The notes below the pieces were generated by a model. That model was given only the letters and a program-made list of their open reading frames with translations, was not told where the DNA came from and did no database searches. 64,000 bases of DNA from Anaspis maculata (Eukaryota; Arthropoda; Insecta; Coleoptera; Scraptiidae). The translations under genes and the position numbers were made by a program. The stretch lies in assembly GCA_949128115.1 (NCBI GenBank), contig OX421964.1:35518177-35582176 (forward strand). Reading direction: 5' to 3'. Below are positions 1-10,300 of this stretch, one piece after another. Numbering within the stretch: position 1 is the stretch's first letter; the number at the start of each line of letters is the position of its first letter.

Positions 1-1060
1 CAATCGAGCTTCAAACTCGGATCGAATTTTTGGAGAGTTTTGGGCTGCATTGCCTTTATTATGTCCCGAATTATTTCTTTCAACTAGTCGATGTTATTTG
101 GCCAATTGAAATAAACCTTTCCTTTGATGTAGCCCATCAGAAAAAAATCTAACGGAGTAAGATCTAGGGAGCGAGCCGGCCATTCAATAAAGCCTCGCCG
201 GCCGATCCACCTGTTTGGGAACACCTCATTCAAGTAATAACGCCATCTCGGGCATAATAGGGTTGAGCTCCATCCTGTTAAAACCATAACGTTTCGTTTG
301 GAAGATCTGGATCTGCATCGTTCGGGTAAAGAACCGCCAACGCCGGAATCAGGTCATCCCGTAACAGATAGAAATATTTTGGATCTCTCAACGACCCTTC
401 AATAAAGATAAGTCCTTCAATTCTGTTCAGTTCCCAATAATTCCAGCCCCAACATTTGTTTTTTTTTTCAGGGAATTGTGTATGTGCTTAATCAATCATC
501 CAGTGTGGATTGTGGTCCGACCAATAGCGACAGTTTTGTTCGTTGACGGTTCCATTCAAATAAGATGTTGCTTTGTCGCTAAATAAAATACGGGCTGGAA
601 ATCCCTCATCGCCATTGCAGAGGTCCATTATTTGTTCACAAAACTGGTTTCTGCGATCAGGATAATCTTCATTTAGTCCTTGAATCAAATGAATTTTCAA
701 TGGATGCCATTTAACGCGTTTCACTTGCCTCAAAACGGATCGTTGTGAAATATTGTTATTTGCCGCAAAAGTTCGCGAGGGCAAATGAGGGTCTTCCTGC
801 ATGTAGCTCCAAAAAAATGTAAATTTCCACATCCTCTGGAGCCGTCGATCTTCCAGCTCTTGGGCGATCCTTCACGTATCCGAACACCTCATACTTCCTG
901 ATGAATTCACTAACGGCTCCCTGAGTTATAGGTTCAGCATCAGGAAATTATTGCAAACTTCTTCATGGGTGCGTGCTCTGTCTTCACAACCCCTAATAAT
1001 CGGAATTCTGATTTCGATTAACGCCGAATCATTCTTATTAATTTGAATCAAATTCAGAAA
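1..1060 (-). pseudogene. Decayed mariner-like (Tc1/mariner superfamily) transposase
   Basis: Read from about 1060 down to 1, three open stretches line up in order with the insect mariner-like transposase family whose N-terminus is often annotated DUF4817. An N-terminal helix-turn-helix part lies near 926-1020 (ALIEIRIPIIRGCEDRAR). The middle at 488-832 has PARILFSDKATSYLNGTVN followed by CRYWSDHNPHWM. The C-terminal part at 84-287 has YLNEVFPNRWIGRRG and EWPARSLDLTPLDFFL. The copy is dead: the parts are separated by stops and frame changes, an in-frame TAG at 84-86 interrupts the tail, and the stretch that normally carries the second catalytic Asp (the QDGAPPH region) reads TGWSSTLL here. The element continues past the left edge of the window. 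The family call is from recognisable motifs; the exact subfamily is inferred. Confidence 0.75.
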
Positions 1061-1167
1061 TCTCTGCCAATTTGCATTTTGCACTACAATATTTGTATTA
1101 TTCACTCTAGGTAAATAGCACTGATGACATCCAGATGGTCTGAAATGTTTCTTGTGAACTCCAGTAG

Positions 1168-1320
1168 TGGAACCACGAACACTCGACAGTTGTTGTCGAT
1201 CTCGACAATTTCCCCTCTGCACCCTTCACCGTAATTTTCCCTCTACCCTCTGCATCCTTCACCCTTTGGGAAAGGGGAAATTGTCGATATCGACAACTGT
1301 CGAGTGTTCGTAGTTCCACC
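1168..1320. repeat. Short inverted repeat, about 47-bp arms
   Basis: Left arm 1168-1214 and right arm 1273-1320 are reverse complements with few mismatches. Both contain CACTCGACAGTTG or its complement and run into GACAATTTCCCC. The 58-bp loop is pyrimidine rich. It looks like a small hairpin MITE next to the dead transposase. No target duplication was identified. Confidence 0.7.
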
Positions 1321-1328
1321 ACAGCATT

Positions 1329-1919
1329 GATACTAACGTATGGTCCGAAAGTTTTGGGAAATTGTTCAAAGCTAATAACTTTTTCTGAATAGTCTTTATT
1401 TTTGAACTTGATATTGCAAAAATTAACATCATATATAACAATAACAAATTCATATTCAACATACTGAAAAAGGACCATTATCTTCGAGGGATCTCAATTT
1501 TCTTCTACTATGTTCCATAATTTTCTGTATCAATTTCTCAAATGCGAAATTCTCTAATGTTATTGAAAAATGTGACGCCGTGATTGGTCTTCATTTGCAG
1601 CTTCCCATCCCTTGTCCTTGTTGTATACTATCCTGCTCAATACTTACCAAAAATCTTATATTGGTAGAGCTTGCGGTACATTGGGAGGCAGGAGCTCTGA
1701 GCAATTAATCCTGCCGTTGTTCAGAGAATGATCGAACATGGCAGAAGAAAACTGAGTGCCATCAAAGATAATGGCCCATCTTCAATATGTTAAATATGAA
1801 TTTGAAATTGTTGAAGATGATGCTAATTTTTGCAATATCAAGTTGCAAAATTAAAACTATCAAAAAAAAAATTGCTTTTGAAAAAATTCCCAAAACTTTC
1901 GGACCATACGTTACTATCG
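1329..1919. repeat. Foldback element with about 130-bp arms
   Basis: The outer ends 1329-1361 and 1887-1919 match as an inverted repeat: TAACGTATGGTCCGAAAG is mirrored by CTTTCGGACCATACGTTA. The similarity continues inwards to about 1460 and 1783. The middle 300 bp is unique. It is read as a non-autonomous DNA element; no protein is encoded. Confidence 0.65.
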
Positions 1920-2225
1920 CTTTAGTTTCGTTTTTGCAATAAAAAGCTGTTGATTTCTTTTAAACTCCACTAAAACTCTGTTCTTGTTTTTCAATATAAA
2001 AAAATATATATCCCGAACGATAGACCCAAATGGCATAGATGTGAATATTGTTGAAATCAGAATTTTATAATCTATCCAAGTTTCCAGAAATAGAAAATTG
2101 AACTAAATACATTTTTTTTGTAATCTTGTTATTGGACGTCAAGTCCATAAAAACAATAAATCTATTCATTTATTATTTATTCATTTATTTATAATCTATT
2201 CAAGTTTAAAAAAAGTAGAGGTTGT

Positions 2226-2350
2226 TATTCAAAAAAAATTGATGACGTCACTGCCTGGAAACGGAAAGGAGCAGGAGAATAAAAAATTATTGGGAAATGT
2301 TTCTTCGGGAAAAAATCAATTCGACCTGTCCAAGACTTTTTCGATATTCC
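2226..2350. repeat. Dispersed repeat copy, paired with 39845-39960
   Basis: The stretch around ATTGATGACGTCACTGCCTG, followed by a GAAAATGTTTCTT-like segment and AATCAATT..ACTTGTCCAA, recurs in the same orientation at 39845-39960 with about 80 percent identity by eye. Family unknown. The 74-codon ORF overlapping it (2239-2463) is judged fortuitous. Confidence 0.5.
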
Positions 2351-2881
2351 GGACAGGAAAGAAACTAAATCCATTATTCCAAAGTTTTGCCGCGCACTGT
2401 AGGTATATTATCAATAGCTTAGAAATTCGATTTGAGATTCCTATGATAATTTGTGGAGAATAAGAAAAATAATGAACGGGGTCAATTTTAACTTAGACAT
2501 CCTGCATGTATAATCATGTCTCATCGAATTGTCCCGATTTCCTTCAATAAAAAATTATTAGAAGAAAACGCCAAAACAGGTCGGTTTCTATTTCTAAGGG
2601 GACCTATGGGTGTAGGAATCCTCTAGAAACAAAAAATGAACCCATCTTGGCGTTCCCTCCCAATAACCTTTCCAGTCAAGAGATCCAAGTGGGTACTTCT
2701 CGTTGAGATGCCCTGTATAGTACATAGACCAGTGACCAGGAACAATCTTGGGCATAGGTACACTCGGCAGCAAAAATAGAGCCCATTTGTTTCATGACAA
2801 AGATGTCTATTGCTTGGCCTGCTCAACCGTAGTAGATAAGTATGTACTCGAGATGAATTAAGGAATGCCGCTCTTGTAGAA

Positions 2882-3038
2882 TTAGGGCCAGATTCAGAGA
2901 CGCCACTCATCCTACACTCTCACTCATTCTTCACTCAACGTGAATACAATGGGATTTTTACTTGATACCATTGTGTTGGGTCAAGTTGAGGGAGAATTGA
3001 GTGTGAGTGTGGGTTAAGTGATGACTCTCAATTTGGCC
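2882..3038. repeat. Small MITE-like inverted repeat
   Basis: GGGCCAGATTCAGAGACGCC at the left end is mirrored with mismatches by GATGACTCTCAATTTGGCCC at the right end. Internal CACTCTCACTC and GAGTGTGAGTG also pair. About 157 bp, no coding capacity. Confidence 0.6.
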
Positions 3039-3039
3039 C

Positions 3040-4058
3040 AAACTAAACAAAACAAATCGATAGTGTTGGGCTCCAGAAAAGTTCTAAGCCCAATAATAGT
3101 GGTGCAAAATGGCAAGTCCGGTGCCGGTCCCTGTTGGCACTTACCAGTATTAAACGATTGAATGGCTTATTGAAGGGCGATATAATGATAACAGGAGCTG
3201 CATTACTTCATTTATCTAGAGCACCATTATTAGCCAATACGACATAGCAGGCCAAGTAAACAGTCGTCTGAATCATGAATCAAGTGGGCGCTATTTTTGA
3301 TGCCGAGTATACCACGTATGTAGATAGACCTGCCTGATGGGCAAACCTATTCTTCGATAATTCGAGAATGTGATTGTGTGAACAGACTAATGACTGCTGA
3401 ACATTGAGATACATTATTTACTAATTGCCATTCAACAGGTTATATTTTGGCCAATATTACATTAAACAGATGATCCAAAAATGGCGCACTAGAAGAGTAC
3501 GACGATATAATGAAATCCCTTACAGTGATCACCGAAAAATAGTGAAGAAATTCGTCGACTTTTATTTTCGAAGGATGGTCCTTCGAACTCTTCTAAATAG
3601 TTTCGTTATTCCAAAAGATTTTAGTGAGATATTGGTGACAGAATCACAAGAAAGAAATGTTAACCACTGACTGTGTATTAAAATTCAGTTTTCTATTATA
3701 CATGGTGAATCATGAAGATAAGAAATCCGATTTCTCTAAAAAATTCCTTCAAATAATTCTTGCTACAGAATCGTTTGATCTTCTGCTGGACATCGTTGAA
3801 AGATCAAATGGTTCACCTATAAGCATTTTTAAAGACTGATAATTTTCGAGGTTTTTGACTCATCAATTGGTTTATATTTTCTGCTCATGATTTTGCCACC
3901 AATAGTTTATCAAAATCTTTTGAAATAACGAACCAAGAGGGGTTCGAAGGACCAACATTTTTGACCCTCCATAACTCCAAAATCAAATCGAACATTTTTT
4001 TTGCTATTTTTCAACCAGACAAAAATACAAAATTGAAAACATTTTTTTTTTGTTTCAG
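3040..4058. other. No supported gene; upstream of the antiporter start exon
   Basis: This stretch has short ORFs at 3425-3670 and 3657-3839 with no recognisable motif and AT-rich composition like the surroundings. The last bases, 4040-4058, form a polypyrimidine tract plus AG (TTTTTTTTTTGTTTCAG), an excellent splice acceptor. At least one untranslated first exon of the antiporter must therefore lie further upstream, possibly outside the window. Confidence 0.5.
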
Positions 4059-4316
4059 TCATGTCAGTGGACCAGGACCCTATAGTTTCGCCAGAGCGCA
4101 CCCCGATGGACCATCTGGAACCTCCATCTTCTCATCCCAGTACAAGGAAAGTTAGCATAGTTGAAGGACTGCATGGACACGATAACTTAGGGTACGATTC
4201 ACCAAGGAGCAGGAAAGTGTCCGCAGCTTCTGATCATGCAGAAATCGGACCGGTTAGAAAGAAAAGCATACTGCATCATTCCACGCACACCGCAGAAAAT
4301 CTCAGCCTTGGTGGAG
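4059..4316 (+). CDS. Antiporter coding exon 1 (start codon at 4061)
   Basis: The acceptor TTTGTTTCAG lies directly before 4059, and the ATG at 4061 opens MSVDQDPIVSPERTP. The exon ends at 4316 before GTAAATC, in phase 1. It encodes a hydrophilic cytosolic tail with basic-Ser patches (SRKVSAAS, RKKSILHHS) that resemble kinase sites. The start is chosen because it is the first ATG after the acceptor and opens the frame that joins exon 2. Intron 1 is about 10.4 kb and packed with repeats. Confidence 0.85.
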
Positions 4317-7300
4317 GTAAATCAAGTGAATTATAAATATGAGCTCATAGTCAACGTTTTTACATAGCTACGGGCGTATACTCAGTGATTTTACCCTTAT
4401 TTCCGGGCGTGACACATTTCACGTCCAAATTTATGCTTTTAATTAGGAAAAAATGATGAATCAAATATCAAGTTCATTTTAAATATCAAAAAGTTTTCTA
4501 CGATCTGTAACACCTAAAACCTCGTCACGATCATTAATGTTGAAAATTTGTGAATGTGAGATGGTAGAAATAATGTTTGGATATACAGCTGAGCCATAAT
4601 AATTTTCACTATTATGTTTATTTTCAAGCTATACAGGGTGTCCCAGAAATGGCGCATAAACTCTCCAGTACGTTGCTGGGAATTCATCATAGAGTCGGAA
4701 AAAAATAGTAGAAAAATTCTTTGACTTTTATTTATCAAGTTATTGCCAAAAAACTAAACGGTCGATTTGGCAAACGTGCACGACTGCACGTGTGCACCTA
4801 CATACGTACCGCTAGGTGAGAATACAATTGTTCCAATATAAACATGGTCATCATAGAAACGGTTATTGTCAGGGCCAATTTAAACATTTCCTTGTAGGTA
4901 CTGATACTGGTGCCTACTGTCACAGCTACTGGCTGATAGCTACCGATCGCACCTCTTCGTAATTTCAACAACTTTCGTGCGTTCAGAAAATACACTTGTA
5001 AAACTGCGTTTCTCCCATTTTTATTTAGAAGTTACTGAGGCTGTCTCAGAAAGAGATTCACTTTGAAAAACGCCACACCCTTTTCACTTATTTAATTTGT
5101 TCTGAACTAGCAATCCAAAGAAGAATCCTTGCAAATCATGTGTGATAATTAACATCCGTCAGGCTTCTTTGACGATAGGAGTTTGGGACTACCCGTATTC
5201 GAGGAAAAAGTAACTGCATGCAGTCCCAGTGAAACTTTGTGAGCCTTTCGATCTGGTTGATTCTGAAGCAGTTCAAAAACGTCCTCTTCAGCATCAGGTA
5301 CCCTTACATGATATGAGGGCGGCCGCGATCTGCTTGTAATAATGCAGATGCTACTTGTCCGGTCCTTCTGGCTCTTTCTTCTGTTCCCATCATCACATAC
5401 GATCCGGATGTTTTCTTTGAGGGTATTGCTGGGGGTGAATAATGCGTTCCGCCTGCAAGTGATTGCCGCGACGTCCTCCCAAAATCAGTAACTTATCACT
5501 GTATTCGCTAGCCGCATACATTATTCGCGGAAAAGTGGAAACGAGGCAGGAATGATGCAAAATGACACTCTAATGACACTGACTGATCTGATTGTCAGAA
5601 ATTGACGATTTTTTATTTATTCAATGTCAGATTGTAGGTATACCTACTCATACTCATTTGTTTTTCACCGATGATGCCAGATCCATTTTCTGGGTAATTT
5701 GATTGGAAATTTGTAAAATTGAAAATTGGCTGTAGCCGTTAATCAAAAGTTGTTGAGGATTATTTCACCAGAAAATGATAAAAAAGCTTTGGCCCCATGA
5801 GATAAATATTGCGGTTTTAAAAAAATCACAGAAATAAAGAAGTTGAGTTTTCAAATGCAAACTCTTATATTTCGAAGAGTGGTCAAGGAGGAATTTTTTT
5901 ACTATTTTTCTAGAGTTCCCTGGAAGGCCCGCTACAACGGAGTGGAGAGTTTATGCGCCATTTCTGGGACACCCTGTATAATTTCTAAAAAGTGAAATTC
6001 TGAATAAGTCAATGCCGGAACACTTGGGCTCACCCTACTCATTATTTTGTCAATCACGTCAATTGCTTTAATTGTATTCCTATCGGAATTTAAATTATCT
6101 CCATTATTCACAAGATTTCGTGCGGAAAGTAAACACGATTTGCGTGAGGCTGATATTGTCGACATCCTCAAACTATAAAACACCATAGGTACCAAAATGA
6201 TTGGAATATTAAAGGATATTGTCATTATTTCATTTTACTAAATAATAACATCTAAGTAGGCAATAATGGAACAAATTAAAAAATACAAACCAGAATTATG
6301 TAAATCATGAGTGTGTGTAAGAATGTACAGTTCATGTCAATTATATTGTTTATAATACCGTATGTTCGTTAAAATCATGAATTAGGGCCGGCTATGGAAG
6401 TAAAAACGTATGTCGTGAATTCATCAATAATCACTCAAATTTGATGTCAACATGACGAGCCGTCGTCATGGTATACATTTTGGACATACGTTTCTAAGTT
6501 CACAGCCTGCCCTAATTCATGATTTTAACGAACATACGATACATGAGTATTATGTAATCAGGTAAACAGCCCTCGGTCTTTGAGCTTCACCTGATTTGCT
6601 GCGCCTTAGCAAATACTCCGGCAAGCTTTCAATGCACGGTTCCTCCACCAAATGTGCCGATATCTTTCTTATTTGCGGCTCGCACGGACGGCGCCGTGAT
6701 CGCCAGCGAGTTCTGTACAAATACATTGTAAACGACTTCATGTAATGTTTCGATTTTAAAATGGAGCAGCTTGGATCACGTCAGGTCCGATACGAAAAAA
6801 AATTCAAATCTATAAGCTTTAGTAGGTACCTAAGTAGGCACGTTGTACATAAATTCTGCTTGAGTACATTTTAAAATCTTACGGTAATTCATTTTTACTG
6901 TCGTGAACCAATTAGCGCTTATTGGTGTTTTTTGATCATGAAGTATGTAATATGACTAATTTGTAGTTGTAATGTAAACAAACTGGGAAACGACGTATGG
7001 AAAAATTGCATCAAATAAATTTGACCGGTATGAAAAATCAAAGTGCCAAATCCCGCCAAACCCAACTGCTGGAAAACTCAATTGATCACTCAACATCCAT
7101 GTTCGATAGCAAAATGTAAAATGAATCATCAGATGACAATTATAACTAATGCACCGGTCGCATAACTGAATCGAATTCCTCATAAATTGGAGTCGTAGTA
7201 AATTAAACATTCGGCGCTTTGTGTTTCCAAATATTTCGAGTGCCAATAAATTCACAAACAGATAGATGTGTTCGATTTATCGAACATCAACACATAAATA

Positions 7301-10300
7301 TACAGGGTATCCCAGAAATAAGTGAAAGAAAATCTAGTGATATCGATTTCAGATTATTAAAACTGTCCGTGAAGTTCACAAGTTTAGGAAACTCGGCTCC
7401 ATTAGTTTGACTTTTTTATTGGTTTTTCATAAACTATTCATAAACGGGTATTTGGCTGAAATCTGTGATATAAATGTTTTGAATAATTACTACATACAAC
7501 GCCCTTGATTATTGAAGCTATAAGGATATTTATTACTTGTCTGTTTCCCACTGTCAATGGCAACCGAATGAGAATTGGATTCAAATAACAAAATCTGACG
7601 GCTGTCACTTCGGACTTGTTTCTCGCAATAATAAGCAAAATATCACTCGTGCTTGAAATTTTCCCATATCACTTGGCCAAGCGTTTCTGCGGCATCCAGT
7701 ATTTTTCAACTTCTCACCACTCAGTTCTTCGATAAAAAATGAATTTTGTCAGATAGAAAACTGGATTGAAAAACAGTCCACCATCAGGCACATGGTGCCT
7801 ATTCAGTACCTATCAAATTAAACCAGTTATTATCCTTCCATATAAGTATAATATGTGGGTATGTATAAATACAATGAATATAATTGTATAACTATAGGTA
7901 AAGCGCGACGTGAAGTGTCTTTTATTCCTGCTGATGTTTGTCAATTGAAAAGAATTAACATTTCAGACTTATCGATTCCATCTGCATAAATTTAATTTAT
8001 CGCCGTGGAAAGCCGCCGTTCCATTCGATTATTCATGTGTTAGCAAAGTGGTTAAAAGTTCTTCAATTACTGCTCCAAATCCGCGGCTCCGGGATTCCTG
8101 CGGTGGCATTTTTTCACACCCAACTCGATGTTTTTTCTCGCGAATGGACGACAGGGAACCTGAAAAACTGTCGAGAACAATTATTTTAATTTTAATTAGA
8201 CTTTTAATCATTTGTCAGTTTCATTGAAGTTTGGCGAAAATCGTTCAATCCAGTACAATCAGGTGATTTTTATGCTGAACTGGAAAATAATTAGGGACTT
8301 GATGAAAATGAAGGAGAAAGAATGGAAAACTAGATAAGAAAAATTGAAGTTACGTCTCCCACCGTCCCTGCAATCATGGTTAATGAATAAAGATGAAAAA
8401 TTTGGCGCCAGGGCTTTGCTCATGGAACGGTAAAAGAACGGTAAAGTATATATGAAAATTGTTACAGATGAATTCAATGCGTTCAGCAGAAACGAGTACT
8501 GACTTATGTTAATTTATCTTACCCTGTTTGTTTTTCCTTGTTCATGGTGTAATACCGAAGGAACAATAAACATATTGAACTGAACTGAATATCTACAAAA
8601 AGCCTACGAAGGCATAATGTCTTATTTGTTTAGCCGTTAATCGCGGTCAAAGTTGCGCCTTAGTCCAGTAAAATGGAACAACTTGCGGCGTCACATTTTT
8701 CCTTGAATATGCTGTGAGAACAAAAGATATCCGAAAACTGTGGACGGCAAAGTTGTAGAAAAATGAATATATATGCTACTAGATAATACTGGATATGTTA
8801 GTAAATACTAGGTCAATTTTATCTATATCTTTTTTAGTTTAGTCGTGGACCACATTCAAAGTTGCGCGACAATCCAGTTGATAGGGGTACTTTAAGAAAA
8901 CTTAAGTAAGTAATCTTGCGCCATACCAAACCTGTTGCGTTCCAAACAGGCTCAGAAGTCTCGTGCAGATTTGCTTCACACTATGCGCATTATTAGCCGC
9001 TAAGTTTGGGTAATTGTGTGCATGTAATGACACTTTTACACACACTTTTTTCTAAGTTGACCCTGGAGATTGCGTATAGACTTCTTACGTGAAAAATGAT
9101 CAGTAAGTGATGCAGAAAACCTGCTGAAGAATGTCTGTACCAAGTTTGAGAGCTTTTTTCTTGTAGTTTTGGAAAAATGAGTTTTTTGCCTTGGGTGCGC
9201 ACAATTCACCGACTCTCCCCTACAAAAATCATAGACTCGAATCATAAAATTTGACAACAATGTCACACACTGAATGAGAAAAATTTAACTAACATTTTCA
9301 CACTTAGGGAACTTGAGAAAAAATGAGGAAACTAGAGAAGGGAAATTTTGTTGCTCTTGTTTCTTGAATGAATACTGAAATAAATGTAAACATTTTTCGA
9401 AACATTTATGAATAAACGTACAGAGAATTAAATATGATCCATGAAAAGCCCGAAAGGTCATCCATCCTTTTCAGTTTAGCCGTGAGGTGTTTGCGAAGTT
9501 GGGCGACATAATTCGTTAAGAACCAGTGGCGCCGAACTCATAAAAAGTTACTATGGCGAAGAAAATTTTAGACCCCCCCCCCTATTGCCACGCTACGGTC
9601 GGGCCGGTGGGCCCAAGAGCCCCTTATGCAGTTAGCGCCGAAGGCAAAAAAAAAAAAAGGAATAATAATTATAATATTAACAATAATAAGCCAAAAAAGG
9701 GAAGCTGCTGACCAAATTGTCCATAGATTTCATTATATTTTCAAATTTAGAAATTTTCGAAATTCTTAAAAATACCCCTTCTAGGAGCAGTTGGGAGCGA
9801 AATAATTCATGTACAACCCACCTAGATGACATGGGCTAAATTTCAAGTTAAAGAACTGTGGCAGAAAATATTGCTGCGTAGTTTGTGGGAAGAAGTAGGT
9901 AAGACCCTCTTGTTAAATTGGGTCCCAGTTCTATCAAGAGTAATAAACTAATAAATAGGGTGTAGTGTACAGTGCAGCGCAATGTAGCTAGGCACAAGAA
10001 TCGAAAGTTTTTGTGAGATCATAAGATCGTGAGATTTTCCTAGTCCAGTTAGTTGCCTGTTGAAGTCCGTATGATCAAAACTCTTTTGCCTCTAGTCTAG
10101 AGTGCTGAGGAATTATTATTTTATACAGGGTGCTCAGGGGCGGCGGAAGAATATATTTATTGGGAGGCACAAGTAAGAAGAAAGAAGTGCGAGCGAAGCG
10201 AGAAGCGCCGCAGGCGAAATTTTTTCAGAAAAGAGGCGTGATCATCTTTTTTAACATGCAGAAAAATTCTTTATCGAGAAAATTGAAGGGGCCAGGCCCC

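Noticed and set aside
3425..3839. Two short + strand ORFs before the antiporter start
   Set aside because: No recognisable domain, AT-rich, and not in phase with the splice acceptor at 4058.
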